Source: Strongylocentrotus purpuratus (lineage: Eukaryota; Echinodermata; Echinoidea; Camarodonta; Strongylocentrotidae). From it: a stretch of 64,000 nt of DNA. The position numbers and the translations under genes were made by a program. Under the pieces are notes generated by a model. That model saw nothing but the letters and a program-made list of their open reading frames with translations, made no database searches and was not told the origin of the DNA. Positions 1-13,499 of this stretch are shown here, in pieces (positions within the stretch are counted from its first letter, which is position 1; each line of letters opens with the position of its first letter). Where the stretch lies: contig NW_022145596.1 of assembly GCF_000002235.5 (NCBI RefSeq), positions 3,128,852 to 3,192,851 on the forward strand, in the 5' to 3' direction.

Positions 1-249
1 AATCATGTGATTTGCTATCACATTCATCTTGTTCCGACCGAATTTTAGTTACAGCTTTTAACTTTTTCAGAGTTTTTCTGTAATCAACAATGAATAATTA
101 CTTTGTTAGGCCTTATTTAGATATTTCCACTAGTTTTATGTTGTGGCCATAACTGTTCTTCCTGCCAGAAAAATGAATTGATATTCTAATGAATGATAAG
201 GTCTTTACTCTTTAATAAATCCATGCTTTTCTTAATTTCTATATTTCAG

Positions 250-3200
250 ATGGGAGGAAGGAGATTGTCATGTTTGACAAGATCACATCTCGTATTCAGA
301 GGTTATGTTACAATCTGAATTCAGACTTTATCGACCCGGTAAGAAAAGTTTTTTGTTTTTACTGTGAAAAAATGCCTGGAAAATTTGTAGGTATTGGCAG
401 TCACATGAAACTATTGTTGGACTTCACATTAACAAGATTGAACATGATTGAACAATTTTAGGCTACGAATCCAATTTTTTAAATTGCCTAGTCATTGAAT
501 CCAACAGTTTATCTAATGCATATCCCATAGCAATTGTGAGAAAGAGATGTAAATCTTTATCATCTTGAGTTCTTGATGATCTTGTGCTTTTTGTCTCTTT
601 GCAAACAACCCCAAATTTGAACAAATACAAATATGCAGTCTAAAGGTTTTTGGAGGTGAGGGTTCTGTCACTTAGTTTTGTTAGGAATTTCTTGAACTTG
701 TCAAACCAAACAACCGAGCTTGGAATATCTGTTTGAGCAGCTCTAGTCAAGAAAATTCCCTTTGTGAGATTAAGCAATGCTTTCCATGTACCCATCAGAA
801 CTATTTTACTGTATGTGTAATACGTGTTTAAAACATGTAGCATGCATGAAGTATACCTTGGGGTTGTTTTTTTGTTTTGTTTTGTTTTTTTGTTGGGGGG
901 GGGGGGTGAGGTATTGAATGGATTTGCTGTGGGGGGGGGGGTACTCTAATACTTTTTTTGATTATTTAACTCAATGGGGCAAATGTGGCCTACACTTGTT
1001 TGCACCAATTGGTTTTCAGGAAATCTGTATCTTTCATCAGGGCCTTTTAGTTTTAGGGACACAAGATAAAAACTACATGTGCAATACACTCTTCCATTTA
1101 TTTATACATATTTTATATATCACATCATTTAAACATGTATGTAATAGGAAATCTGAGTGAGATGTACTTAAATCAGATATTAAACTTGATTTGGAGTAGT
1201 ATGGGACCAAGGACAAGTTCACACCTATTTGGTGTAAGAGGTCTTTGTTATTGGAAGGCATGTCCAGCATGAACCCTGTGCCTCTTACCAAAACATCTCT
1301 TTGACAAATTTCTCTTGTATTACACATTCCTAGGGAAGTCCATAGAGGTCTGTTGTGCATTGATGGAATAATGGAATTACAAGCAATGCTGTTTTATAGA
1401 ATTTTGTTATATGCCCCACCATCTCAGAGTGTGTGCAATTATATAGAGTAAAAGCTGTTGAGCTGGATAGCTTGCAGATCTTTTGGCCATGTATTTGGGG
1501 ATCATGGAAGACCATGGCAACAACATTATAAATGACATGAAATTTGGGGAAAACATTGAACAAATATCATTGCAACAATTTATGAGCCTTCCTGGTACAT
1601 AAAGTCACAACAAAAGAGAAAGCAAAACCAATAATGTGCAGTATATTTATAGAATGAGACATTTTATTAATTTCAAGGGGGGGGGGGGGTTGATCTGGTA
1701 AAATTAAATGTAGGGGAATGCTTCGGCTATTATTTATGTTGTGTATTTTTTATAACAAGCCAGTTTGTTGGGCTGTACTTGAAGTGAATGATATTAACTA
1801 CCGGTTATTGAAATGAAAATTTACAAGGCTCTGTCAGAACCAATGATATTACTCAGTCCCATAAATGCATATTGATGTTTGTAAAATTACTTTGCCATTC
1901 TTCAGGCTGTTATCACCATGAAAGTGATCAGCGGGGTCTACCCAGGTGTGACGACCGTAGAGCTTGATACCCTCGCGGCAGAGACCGCTGCTACCATGAC
2001 GACCAAGCATCCTGACTACGCCGTTCTTGCTGCCCGTATCGCCGTCTCTAACCTCCATAAAGAGACAAAGAAACTCTTCAGTGGTAAGTTACTGATTTTA
2101 GAGTATAAAGCAAACACTCCTATCTGTTAAACTTCTAAAAGTTTGTCTGCTCTCCCTTCTTCACACACAATACCTAATTAGGAAAGGTGGCAAACTGTGG
2201 ATATCGAGAGGTCAAAGGTCATAATCTTAATTTGTGTTAAAATTAATAATTCATTCATCCATTTAACTCTTCATAATATGAAGAAAACAGATTTTGAACT
2301 GGATTGATTGATTTTATTTTGATTATCAAGATATATGTGTCGAATGTGGGGTCATAAATGTAATTTATTGAAGAAACTGAAAGTATTTTTGATCTACCAT
2401 TGAAAGAATTTCAACTAAACCTCTGTAATATTCTGATGTGTTTCATTTTTATAAAGCTGTGATGAAGGATCTCTTTGAGTACACAAACCCAAGGAACGGC
2501 CTACATTCCCCTCTTATTAGCGAAGAAACCATGACAATCATCAATGACAATGCTGATGTAAGTAATGTGTAACAATGTAGACAGCTATCCAACACCATAT
2601 CAAGAGCAAGTAGTAGGGAAGCCACCCTTTTTCCATGTAGTCCCATACATTCTACATTTTGTAGAAAGAAGAAATAATCAAATGAACCATTAAATTAATA
2701 GATCAACAACTAGTTCTCAGACGTTTTATTCTACAACTAATATTGATGTAAAAAGTGAGGATGATGTTGAAGTGAATTTGAAAAAGGGGAATTGAACTGA
2801 TATGATAACGGTTAATGTCATATATTTCCTTTTTTTTTTATAAAATGAATCACTAATTAATTTTGTTCCTGATCAATGCTCAGTTATTATCACAATATTT
2901 TATATAAAGTTGATGTTATTTTCCTCCCACAGAGGCTGAACTCTGCAGTACTCTACGACAGGGACTTTGAATACAACTACTTTGGATTCAAGGTGAGAAG
3001 CGAGTTATGATAATGTTTGTTTAGTGGTGATGAGACGTCTGAATATTAGTGTCAAATAATATTTGTTCTGTGATTCTAGGTTTGGATTACTTGAACTGTT
3101 TTGTTCACCTCCACCCCCACACTCCCTTTACAAACCTTCATATCAGGCCTAGTTTATGTTAAAGATTTGTAGTAACAGGAAGATTTTAAAAATTTGATAA

Positions 3201-6200
3201 TAACATTTAATGTGGCCTCATGCCCCTCTGCTCTTCTAAAATAGAATTTATGTCAAATACTATAATGAGTTAGTATTTCTTTGAATTAATTATTCAAACA
3301 GTGATTCCGAGGTAGACTTGAGCCAAATTGATTGAATTGTGGGGAGACTGAGAGATTAAAGATTATCTTGGAATAAAGACGTGGTATCCATTTATCATTT
3401 TCTCCCCAAGTACCATAATATATCGTCTTATTCTTTGCAGACACTAGAACGATCCTACCTCCTGAAGATTAATGGAAAAGGTAAGTGCAAAATAGTGAAA
3501 TTGTAAAAGATTTTTATAAGACGTATATATAGGAATTATATTGCAGGGTGTAACTACCAAAGCAAAGATTTTGATATGAACAAATCAAAATGATTACCTG
3601 ACAGTGGCAGATCATAGGTTTAAGAATGGTATGATTTATTATGTTTTATCAATATGATGCCTACATGTACATTTAGTTTGGTCTTTGGGGTCTGTGACAT
3701 ACTATTGAATTTCTACCTTTACAGATTTTTACCAGAAAAAAAACCTGATCATCTGTGACATACTAATTGTCTAATCATTGTAATTTGTCTTCTCTGTTTC
3801 CCTGTAGTCGCCGAGAGACCCCAGCACATGTTGATGAGGGTTTCTGTGGGTATCCATGGAAAGGATATTGATGCAGCAATACAGGTAATTTCTGCCTTCC
3901 CACAATACTTCATAAATGTTCAAATCTTTTGCCCTTTAAACAAAAACATCAATACTCTTTACTGCTACAGCCTGTGTGTAAAATCTTGCATCATGATTGC
4001 ATTACTTTTCTGTTTTGGACAGGTGTTACAGAAAGAATGCATGTTGGAAAATGGAAACCTTTACTATAACACAAGAACCAATCACCCAAATATTTGTTTT
4101 CCTAAATATAAATTTTGATGTTCATTTTCATTTTTTGTTCATTGCTTTCTGTATTGTGTTTCTCCATTTACGCTCTTCTATTCATTACAATATCATATTT
4201 GATTGAGTCACATTGCATGCCCTTAAGATGACGTTCTGATATGATTATTAATCATTTTTTACCTCCCTCTCTCTCTCTCTCTCTCACCAGACTTACAATC
4301 TCCTCTCAGATAGGTGGTTCACGCACGCTTCACCGACTCTCTTCAACGCTGGTACCAACAGACCACAGCTATCAAGGTGAGACATGGAAATACCTTGACA
4401 GGTGATTTAGGTTACAGGGCGACCTTTGCAAATCAAACTACTTACAAAATTCATGAACATTCCATGTGCATGGAAGTTTCCGGTTTTACAGCACTTATTC
4501 GCAATGCTACATCTGTGGACCAATTCTAGAAGCTTTTGCAGGCCCTCTTTATCTTTTTTAGAGAGAGTATGGATTGGTATTTAAGCAATCCCTATACTGC
4601 AAGGTAAAGGCACAGTACACAAAACTGTCAGGATTGAATTGTTTTGTAAGGTTGTGTTGTATCAACTCGACCAGCTGTGTAGCTCAGTTTTCTTTATTAA
4701 TCTCTGATTTTGTTCTTCTATAATCAGTTGCTTCCTCCTGACGATGAAAGATGACAGCATTGACGGTATCTATGAGACACTAAAGAATTGCGCCCTCATC
4801 TCCAAGACGGCTGGCGGTATCGGTCTCAACATACACAACATCAGGGCATCGGGTAGCTACATTGCAGGGGTAAGGAGCCGTTATGTCTTGTCCATTTAGC
4901 ATATTGATATTGATAATATTGTCATTTAGACTGTGAAACCTCTTATTTTGGTTGCCGCTTAGATAAATGTAATTTACAAGATGATTTCAGAACTGACAGT
5001 TGCCAACAGAATGCCTTTTAAAATCCATCGTGTAAAGGAGCCGCTTTGCGATGGATATGAACTCTATAGAGAAGTATCTGATATTATTATTTCATACATG
5101 TACTAATTGGTTGTTATTCTCTTTTTCAGACCAACGGTAACTCCAATGGTTTACTCCCCATGTTGCGTGTATACAACAATACAGCTAGATATGTAGACCA
5201 AGGAGGAAACAAGGTAAGGATTCACTTCAAACATCTCATTTTCAGAGAATACGGTTATACCATGTTTTCAAAACAAGCGATGTGAGAGAATGCATAGTAT
5301 TCAAGGAAACTTCACCCCAAGAAATTTTGAGAGATTTATTGTATTCTTGCCAATTAATCTACAAGATTCCTCACCGAACTGTGAAAGAGGTATATAGCAA
5401 AAATAATGTACAGTTTTCAGCATGACATGGGCATCGCCATGGTTTCTGGTGATAAATTATTGTCCATACTTGTAATTTTCAATGAATGTCTACTATCATG
5501 AACCTTACCTTCTACTAATGCTAATTTGAACATGAACATCGGAAACAGTTGAGCTCACATGGATTGAGGTGTAGGTTGCCAGACAACTTGTAGAATACAG
5601 TCACGCTGTATAGAAGCAGTATAATCGTCTCCTTATGTCCCTTCTTGCAGCGTCCTGGTGCTTTCGCAATCTACCTGGAGCCGTGGCATGCAGACATCTT
5701 TGACTTCCTAGACTGTAAGAAGAACCATGGTAAGGAGGAGCAGAGGGCTCGGGACCTGTTCTACGGTCTCTGGATCCCAGATCTATTCATGAAAAGGGTG
5801 GAAGCTGACGGAGACTGGACCCTTATGTGCCCTCATGAAAGCCCAGGGCTACATGAAGTATGGGGAGAGGAGTTTGAAACTCTTTATGAGGGGTAAGTAT
5901 TTGAAGAACAAAATGGTCTCAAGTCTTTATCCTTTGTGAAATATGTTAGTTCGGGATGATATATGCAGCATTGATATCTGCTATTGCTCTCTGTCAGCTG
6001 TGCAGTAGAGACATTTAGAGATTTCAGATGGCCAACTTTCACCTCCTCAATATCATGAGTGCAATGATGCAATCCAAAGTAAAGATCATGGAGAAAGAGT
6101 AATAATGATAATAATGATATCTCTTGTTTGCCCAGAGTAGCCTTATCCGTATTAATACCATTCTCCATTAGGGCCCTGCAATCATATTTTCACACCAGCT

Positions 6201-9200
6201 TTAGCCGAGCTTCTGTGAAAAGAGGCTCTAGCTTTCAAAGAATTCCTTCCTTGCTAATGTGAATGATTATGTAGGTTTTTGCTGACTAGTAATTCAAACT
6301 CAGATAATATTAAGTTGGCTTTCGACCAATGTGACTTATAGCTGATAATAATTTTACCAGACCCTGTCCCCTCTGATAGAGTAAGTCTATTTTTGCTGAC
6401 TACGATGTCTAATAGTCTCTCCAGTAAGAGTGGTAGAATATTAAAAATGGACAATTGTGAGCAGTTCATCCCTTCAATTAACATTGAACCCATTTTCCTT
6501 TTTTTCCAGTTATGAGAAAGCAGGTCGTGGAAGGAAGACAATCAAGGCTCAGGCTCTGTGGTATGCCATCATCGAATCCCAGACAGAGACTGGTACCCCT
6601 TACATGGTCTACAAGGACCATTGTAACAAGAAGAGTAACCAACAAAACTTGGGCACCATCAAGTGCAGTAATCTGTGTACAGAGATCGTAGAGTACTCCA
6701 GTGCTGATGAGGTCAGTACGCTCAGTTCAGTTCAATTTATTCCCAAAAATTTGTAATCGTTTGTGATTTTTTCGAGTCTTCAATTTTATGAAAACAAATG
6801 ACATACTAGAACATATTGAATATGTTATAAGAAATAGAGTAGTCCAAAATTGAGCATATTGAATAAATTTGTTTGAATAATTGGTAGGAATTGTGGATAT
6901 GTGAGATATGGGTAGTGAAGTAGTCGGCTCAATATTTAAACACAGTTGTTTGATTAAATGATAGGTTACTAGATCTGTCTTTGGACAGATCACTATTGAA
7001 ATATGAAGGAATATGAAGGATCTGTTTGACAGACCGCTGTGTAGAAATTTCAAAAGTTGGTCAAAGTTGTGTTATCTTATGTTGAAACTTGGCAGTTAGA
7101 AGCATTATTTTTCATGTTTTGTTTCTTTGTGCTCGTCATACAGGTAGCTGTATGTAATCTTGCCTCCATCGCTCTGCCGCGGTTTGTACAAGACCGTACA
7201 TTTGACTTCAAGAAGCTTGAAGAGGTTACCATGGTAATCACTGAAAATCTCAACAAGATTATTGACATCAACTACTACCCAGTCCCAGAGGTAAGCAAGT
7301 TCATTATTTGATCGATTGAATCTGAAGATTTTATTGAAAGGGTATCATGGTAAAATCCAAATAAAAGGCTATATTAAAGGTACTATGTCCCTTTTGCAGC
7401 CAACCTCAAATGCTGTAGGACTTTGCAGGAATTATGAATATGTCATGTATGTCCTATCTGTGAAATTTAAACGTTAGCAGTGTCCGAATATTCAAGTTAT
7501 GCAAGGAAACCCGTTTACTTGCTAGACTCCACTGTCAGACACTATTGAGTGACTGACTGGCTTTTTTCCTTCTTTGGTAATAACATACATAAAATGAGCT
7601 GTAAAGGGTACATGAGCATTTGTCTACATCAATAACCTACTTCTTGTAATGGCCAAAATTAAACTGATTGAATCTTTGCGCAGCATAAAACGTACAACCA
7701 TGCGGTACAATGGTCTGAAAATCAAGACTATTACTTATTGGCTCTATAACTCCTAAGTCAATTTGACAACTAATAGTCATTATTTTCCAACTTGAAGACA
7801 TTTTCAATCCCCCCTTTTTTAAGGGGAGTTCTAAATTAGTATTATCTTTCAAATGCTGTTGGAAATTAACCTTTTCATTTTTTGGGCCTGCAAATGGGAC
7901 ATAGTACCCTTAAAGTTATATTTTGCTCATGAAAACATTGTTGAAAGTGACTGATCATGATAACTGCATTTTTTTTTCTCAGAAGATCTCCTTCAAAATG
8001 TTCACCAAAATTAATTGAAATGTTGTCATTGTGTGTTTAGCAGCAAAAAAACAATCAAAGAGAAGAAATAAGAGTAACGAGGGGAGCAACTCATCTGTGG
8101 AAAGCTTAACAAAATCAGAAAACATAGACAAATTTATAAATGGCCCCCAGAACATCTCCATTCTTCCTGTAAATGAATAGAAGACATAATTTCACCCCGA
8201 TGATTCCTCTTCCGATTCAGGCAAAGCGTAGCAACTTCCGCCATCGTCCCATCGGTATTGGTGTGCAGGGTCTAGCTGATGCATTCATCCTCATGAGATT
8301 CCCCTTTGAGAGCGTCGAGGCTAAGAAACTCAACATCCAGATCTTTGAGACTATCTACTATGCTGCTCTCAAGGCTAGCTGCAAGATTGCTGCTAAGCTT
8401 GGTCCTTATGAGACATACAAGGGCTCACCAGTCAGCAAAGGAGTAAGCAACCTTTTCTAATACAAGATACTGTCACCAAAGAAACTTGTCCAGTCGTAGA
8501 GAAAATTACCACCCCAGTTTATTGAAAGTAATTGAATTGAATTGAATTGAATTGAAAATTTATTGTCCTTTACGGGAAATTCTTTTTTTCACTGGTTTAA
8601 CAGTCTTTGTACATATATACATAATACAGGAACAATACATAATACAATATTTATCAAATGTACATCGTTACAAACGTAGTTACATTTTGAAAGTGATTGT
8701 TGCAATGGAAACGGAACAAAACGAATACATGATTGCAGTATAACATAAACATGGCATTCCAGGTGAAAAATTCGAACATTAAGCTCGCTGTTTATTTGAG
8801 AATATAGGTGAGTTTAATATTATGAGCCCTAGCGAAAATTAAATTCAGAACAAAGTATGAGTATAATGGCCTTGAATCTAAGTGTAAGAAACCAGAGATT
8901 GATAAGACGTATAGAGAAAGACAATACCCCACATATACTTATCGATGGAGGTGAATTCTAATGATCAGTCAAAAAAAATTACATTTTTCTTCTTCAATTT
9001 ACCCCTTGACATCAACTTGCAAACCAGATTTTCTAAATACAGTCTCCCAACCAGGGTTAAAATTAAAAAGAAGGAAAATTGAATTAGAATCATGTCCAAT
9101 CAGAAAGATTTCCTTGATACATGCCCTGAACATACAACTTACTCTCTTTCTGTAACTATCCCTTACAGATCCTTCAGCAAGACATGTGGGGTGTGACCCC

Positions 9201-11589
9201 TACCGACCTCCACGACTGGGCATCCCTCAAGGCTGACATCGCCAAGCACGGCGTCCGAAACAGTCTCCTCCTTGCTCCCATGCCGACCGCATCCACCGCT
9301 CAGATCCTGGGTAACAATGAGGCCATCGAGCCTTACACGAGTAACATCTACACGCGCCGTGTGCTGTCAGGAGAGTTCCAGGTGGTCAATCATCATCTCC
9401 TAAGAGACCTGACTGATATGGGTCTGTGGTCTGATGAAATGAAGAACAATCTTATTGCTAACAATGGCTCCATCCAGGTAGGTGTCTATAGTCATACCCT
9501 TCACTCATATTTTTCAATATTCTGCATCAAATTATTCTATTGAACTGTTATATCTATGGTTTTGAAAAAATTTGTAGAGACAAATAGAGAAGAGAAATTG
9601 TAGTACTTTAGATAATTGAACAATAAATTGCACTGCCTATTGGTTTTTGATATTCATCGCTACTTGTTTTATTTTGTTGCTTTAATGACGGTGTATATAG
9701 ATAAGTGTGGTATCTAGATTAGGATATGATTTATATCTTTAAATCCAAACCCTGCCATAAGAATTCTTGACCTCGTTTTACAACTTGAATCATTGTAGTT
9801 TGCAGAAACTTTTTCTTACTGTTATTTCAATCTTTCCTTTAATACAGTCATGACAACTGAATTGTGAATAGTTTCAAGAAATAATAATTCATTATTCTCT
9901 CAAATTGAAGAGATCTCAGTGTTTAGAACAAGGTCAATCCCTTAAAAATAAATGTTTGTTTATTTCTTTACCATTCCATTGCTTCTAGAACATTCCAACA
10001 ATCCCTGATGACATCAAGGCACTCTATAAGACCGTTTGGGAGATCTCACAGAAGACCATCATTCAGATGGCTGTAGACCGTGGTGCATACATTGATCAGA
10101 GTCAATCACTTAACATTCACATTGCTGAACCAAACTATGGCAAGCTCACCAGTATGCACTTCTTCGCCTGGAAATCTGTGAGTTTTTGTGAATTTGTCGG
10201 TCATTGGTATTCAGCATGTAAATCAAACATCAGTTGTATGAAAACAGATGATTTCATCCTTGAAGGCTTGCAGCCTCAGATTTTTTTAATTGTTTGGGAC
10301 TTTGTGTGAAGAACATTTCTTGATCATTTGCATTATAGGGATTGCTTTTAACATTTATTTGAAACATAGTTAATTAACCCTACGTTAACTGGGGGGGGGG
10401 GTCAATTTGACCCCCCCCTGTAGAAATTTCGCGACTACTCCGAAACCGCGGCAGATATAAAATTTTCCTTTCATGACTTTTTACTTTCGAGTCTTACGCA
10501 TCTTTTAAAACGATTTTTTTTGAAAATCGGACCTACGGTTACAAGGTCACGTGACCTTTTGTCTTTGCATGTCAGCCCGAAAATCGCTCATTTTCGTGAT
10601 TTGTGTACAAAACATATGTAAAAGTCATTTTTCCTAAAAATAGATAAAACATTGGTTATTCAGTCTTGTTTAAAGTTTAGATGTTTGTTTTGGGGTCAAA
10701 ATAGTTGAATTGTAGTTATAAATGAAATAAAACAACAAAAACAAGAGATAACATAAGGAATAACCTGGCTCTTCCAATTTTTTGTGTTGTATTATTATTC
10801 CAAATGGTCTAATAAATATATATAGTGAAAAAGAATACGTAAACATGAATAATCTATGATTTATGGGCAGAAATGTGAATTTGATGACCTTATTTGCATA
10901 AATTACCATAAATATGCAAATGAGTGAATTTTTCAAAAATTTGAAATTACCATAGTATTCTATACACTTCACTTGACATGCATGCGAATTTTCGCGGCGA
11001 TCGGCGGTGACACGGCCGAGATCTTAGGGGGGGTCAAATTGACCCCCCCCCCCCCCCCCCCCCCAGTAAAAACCTGGTCTGAAATAGCCCAGTTAAAATA
11101 GGGTTAAGTGAAAATTTCCATTGTTTGCCATGATTTTCGTAAGCTGCTTCCATCCTGCCTCCATAGTCGACTGTTGTAGTTAGACTCCAGATAGGAAAAT
11201 CAGTAGTCTTATGCATTTTGGGGGAAATTGCAAAGGGTTTTGTTGTATAGTAGTGAAATAGTAATTTCATTTGTACAAAATGTAGCAAATTCTGTGTTAT
11301 TTCCTAACCAAATTGCTCAGAATAAAGACAGAATATAACATTTGGAAATAGTTATTTATTATTGGTCATCTCTTGATCTGCACCATTACAGGGCTTGAAG
11401 ACTGGCATGTACTACCTGCGCACACGTCCAGCTGCCGATCCTATCAAGTTCACTCTGGATAAGCTGAGCTTGAAGGAAAAGTCTGGAGCCAAGCTGACGG
11501 AGGCTGAGGAGAAGGAGAGGGCTAAGAACGAGGCAGCCATGATGTGCTCTCTGGAAAACAAGGATGCCTGCGTTTCATGCGGATCTTAG
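250..11589 (+). CDS. RRM1: Ribonucleoside-diphosphate reductase large subunit (5' partial, 16 exons)
   Basis: This is the catalytic alpha subunit of class I ribonucleotide reductase, which reduces NDPs to dNDPs in the cytosol together with RRM2. The exons are 250-338, 1906-2083, 2457-2557, 2933-2992, 3441-3480, 3808-3884, 4291-4376, 4728-4869, 5130-5213, 5651-5892, 6510-6711, 7144-7290, 8221-8442, 9169-9477, 9989-10177 and 11392-11589. All are GT-AG and all phases close, giving about 788 residues. Only the first few residues (human MHVIKRD) are missing, off the left edge. The family's key residues are present: the first redox Cys (codon at 4729), the Asn/Cys/Glu active-site set in CSNLCTE (6670-6684), the second redox Cys (7153), the radical-transfer Tyr pair (11410-11415) and the C-terminal CVSC shuttle (11569-11580). 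The N-terminal exons carry the ATP-cone region. The protein is almost collinear with human RRM1 (792 aa). The introns carry two MITEs and a LINE tail. Confidence 0.97.
4263..4286 (+). repeat. (CT)n microsatellite forming the polypyrimidine tract of RRM1 exon 4291-4376
   Basis: An almost pure CT run ends a few bases before the CACCAG acceptor of the exon starting at 4291, so the microsatellite itself supplies the pyrimidine tract. Confidence 0.85.
7378..7909 (+). mobile_element. 532-bp TTAA-flanked MITE, copy 1
   Basis: The element lies in the RRM1 intron between exons 7144-7290 and 8221-8442. It has terminal inverted repeats (left AGGTACTATGTCCC, right the reverse complement with one end mismatch) and is flanked by TTAA at 7374-7377 and 7910-7913. 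A second copy of exactly the same length lies at 53789-54320 in the same orientation and is about 92-93% identical by eye. It has no transposase. TTAA duplication is the piggyBac signature, but because TTAA is palindromic it could be part of the inverted repeat, so the superfamily is inferred. Confidence 0.85.
8535..8760 (-). mobile_element. LINE-type 3' end with (GAATT)n tail
   Basis: Read on the minus strand, the sequence ends in a TTTCCC...GGACAATAAA motif followed by a pentanucleotide tail (plus-strand TTGAA repeats at about 8533-8553). This layout is typical of 3' ends of invertebrate non-LTR retrotransposons. It lies in the RRM1 intron after exon 8221-8442. There is no coding sequence, and the 5' limit is a guess. 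Confidence 0.5.
10378..11103. mobile_element. 726-bp piggyBac-like MITE with poly-G/poly-C palindromes
   Basis: The element is flanked by TTAA at 10374-10377 and 11104-11107. The left end reads CCCTACGTTAACTGGG and the right end CCCAGTTAAAATAGGG, so the tips are inverted CCCTA...TAGGG as in piggyBac elements. Just inside each end sits a palindrome of a G run, GTCAAWTTGAC and a C run (about 10391-10427 and 11028-11064). No transposase is visible. It lies in the last RRM1 intron, 200 bp after exon 9989-10177. Confidence 0.8.
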
Positions 11590-11609
11590 ATCAGTGCATT
11601 TACCTTGTG

Positions 11610-11965
11610 TAGTAGGTATTTGACCTTCGACATGAAATTTTCCTAAACTTGCATATTAAAGGTCATTGACCCGTTGTACATGTTGTAGGCTTTTGACCTT
11701 TGATGTGGAATATTCATAACATTGCACTTTTAAATGTCATCAACTTACTGCTCTATGTCATTGACCTTTGATGTGAAGAAAGTTCACATTTTGTGTTGAA
11801 GGTCATCTGCTGTGTTAAGTTTAACCTTTGACATGAAATATTGCAAATCTTGTATGTAAGATCTGAGAGCCTTGAAATATGGACCATGAAATCATGCATC
11901 TGGTAAGGAAGGTCAAAGATCATTGGTTCTGCTCTTTAGTTGACCTTGATGTGAAAGAATGTGTA
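11610..11965 (+). repeat. Degenerate 60-73 bp tandem repeat in the RRM1 3' UTR, rich in TGACCT
   Basis: Five diverged copies of a TTGACCTTTGATGTGAAA-like motif occur near 11617, 11693, 11761, 11821 and 11940, with AGGTCA hexamers between them. The spacing of about 60-75 bp (one gap is twice that) suggests an old tandem array. It begins just after the RRM1 stop codon, so it is very probably transcribed as 3' UTR. Confidence 0.65.
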
Positions 11966-12999
11966 ATGCGACGTAAGTTTTCATAACTTTGTATGCAATT
12001 TCATGGCCCTTTTGTAAAAAGCTAAAAATATATTTTCGGAAGGTCTCCGATCTTACATATAAGAAAGATTCCAAACATTCTGACTAAGAATCTGGAACAA
12101 ATAAATTGTGAACATGCAATGATTTTTGATGTGAAACGAGAGTACGATATTCAATGTGTTATGAAATCACATTATGATTTCATAACCTGTTGATATGATG
12201 TGTTAACTAGATATGGATTAACTAACAAGCCATGCAGCTTTATTTATTACTGATTATGTGTGCCTCAAGTTAGTTTGCTTAGTCTTTAAAAGTGACAGAT
12301 TAAATAAATTTCTCCCTAAGACATACTTTAGTGAAACCTTGCACAAATACTTGTTACTTTTGTGAAACACTTTTAGTCGGAATGTAGGATAAAATGTGTA
12401 AATATATGTAAATTTTTTTGTTATGTATACTTTTATATGATATTTAGAAACCTCATTAATTTAAAAGCAGGGCTATAGCTGGATAAGCATATGAGTGATC
12501 ATATGGATATATTTTTGATTTCTCTAGATTTTTAGGAATTGTAATATCAACATGTGAGATATTCTCAAAGTGTATTTCACCTTGTCGACCTCCAACCTAA
12601 TGATTCCTCATGTATCCAATATGTATAGACTGTTCCCCAATTGTGTGTATGTCCTTTGTGTTTTTGTTTATTGAAGAAAAAAAAATCAAATGAAATTCTA
12701 CAAAAAATTATGAGAAAAAAAAAATCAGAAGAGCATTATTTATGAAGAGAGTAAAACTCAATTACAACATTACCGTATATGCACTTGTTCCAATTTTTTA
12801 GATGGCTAAAAATTGGAACACAGTGTTATGACCCTGCTATGACGATAACCTTGCAAAATACACTCAAATCTGACAATTGAATTTGTTCTTCCAATAGCTT
12901 AAATGATGAACAATGAATGTGGAAATTTATTTTCAATTACAATTTTTTACATTTACGTGTAAATTTATTTACAATAGCCATGTACAGTAATGTGTACAT

Positions 13000-13005
13000 A
13001 ATAAA
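13000..13005 (+). promoter_or_regulatory. Candidate RRM1 polyadenylation signal AATAAA
   Basis: A canonical hexamer about 1.4 kb after the stop, followed within 40 bases by a GT-rich stretch. Earlier AATAAA words (for example near 12100) are also possible, so the true end is uncertain. Confidence 0.45.
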
Positions 13006-13085
13006 AGCTGACTGCCTCTTCAGTTACCTTGTCTGGTTTGCAATTATTAATTAAATATATATGTATTGTGTTTTAAATCTGATGA

Positions 13086-13345
13086 TCAATGGTTTTTATG
13101 ATGATGGTGGTGAATAGTGGTTATGAAAAAAATCATGGTGGTAATGATGACAATGGTGGTGATGGTAGTGGTAGTGATAAAAGGGGCTTGTAATGATGAT
13201 GGTGAATGTAGATTGTTATGATGGTGGTTATGACAAAAATGATGGTGATGGTGGTGGTGATGATGGTTGTCCAAAGGCTTGGGATGATGTTAAAAAGTGA
13301 TTATGAAAATAATGATGGTGATGGTAATTAGAATCATAATTCTGA
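13086..13345. repeat. Cryptically simple GATGGTGGT-rich tract
   Basis: The stretch consists of imperfect ATG, GGT and GAT trinucleotides. The His-rich open frame on the minus strand is only the translation of this low-complexity DNA. Confidence 0.8.
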
Positions 13346-13499
13346 TGGCGATGGGGATAATATTGGTATTTAGTTAAAAGTAAAAGTTATGACAACTCCT
13401 TGTTTTGCTTGTGGCGATATCAACATCTTGTATGTATCGTTAATACTGTGACATAAAATAGTGTGTACATACTATTGGTAATGCTTCAATTCGTCCTTG

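Noticed and set aside
6718-6760. Possible LINE tail (minus-strand GGGAATAAATTGAACTGAACTG)
   Set aside because: Resembles the tail at 8535-8760 but is too short to separate from chance, and it begins only a few bases from a splice donor.
7637-7852. Similar minus-strand frames in both 532-bp MITEs ([21 protein letters not shown])
   Set aside because: The frames are shared because the DNA is shared. They are short, show no transposase motif, and their differences do not look constrained.
13086-13274. His-rich 62-aa minus-strand frame
   Set aside because: Translation of a GAT/GGT simple-sequence tract. The same applies to the poly-Asp, poly-Ser and poly-His frames at 40459-40752.
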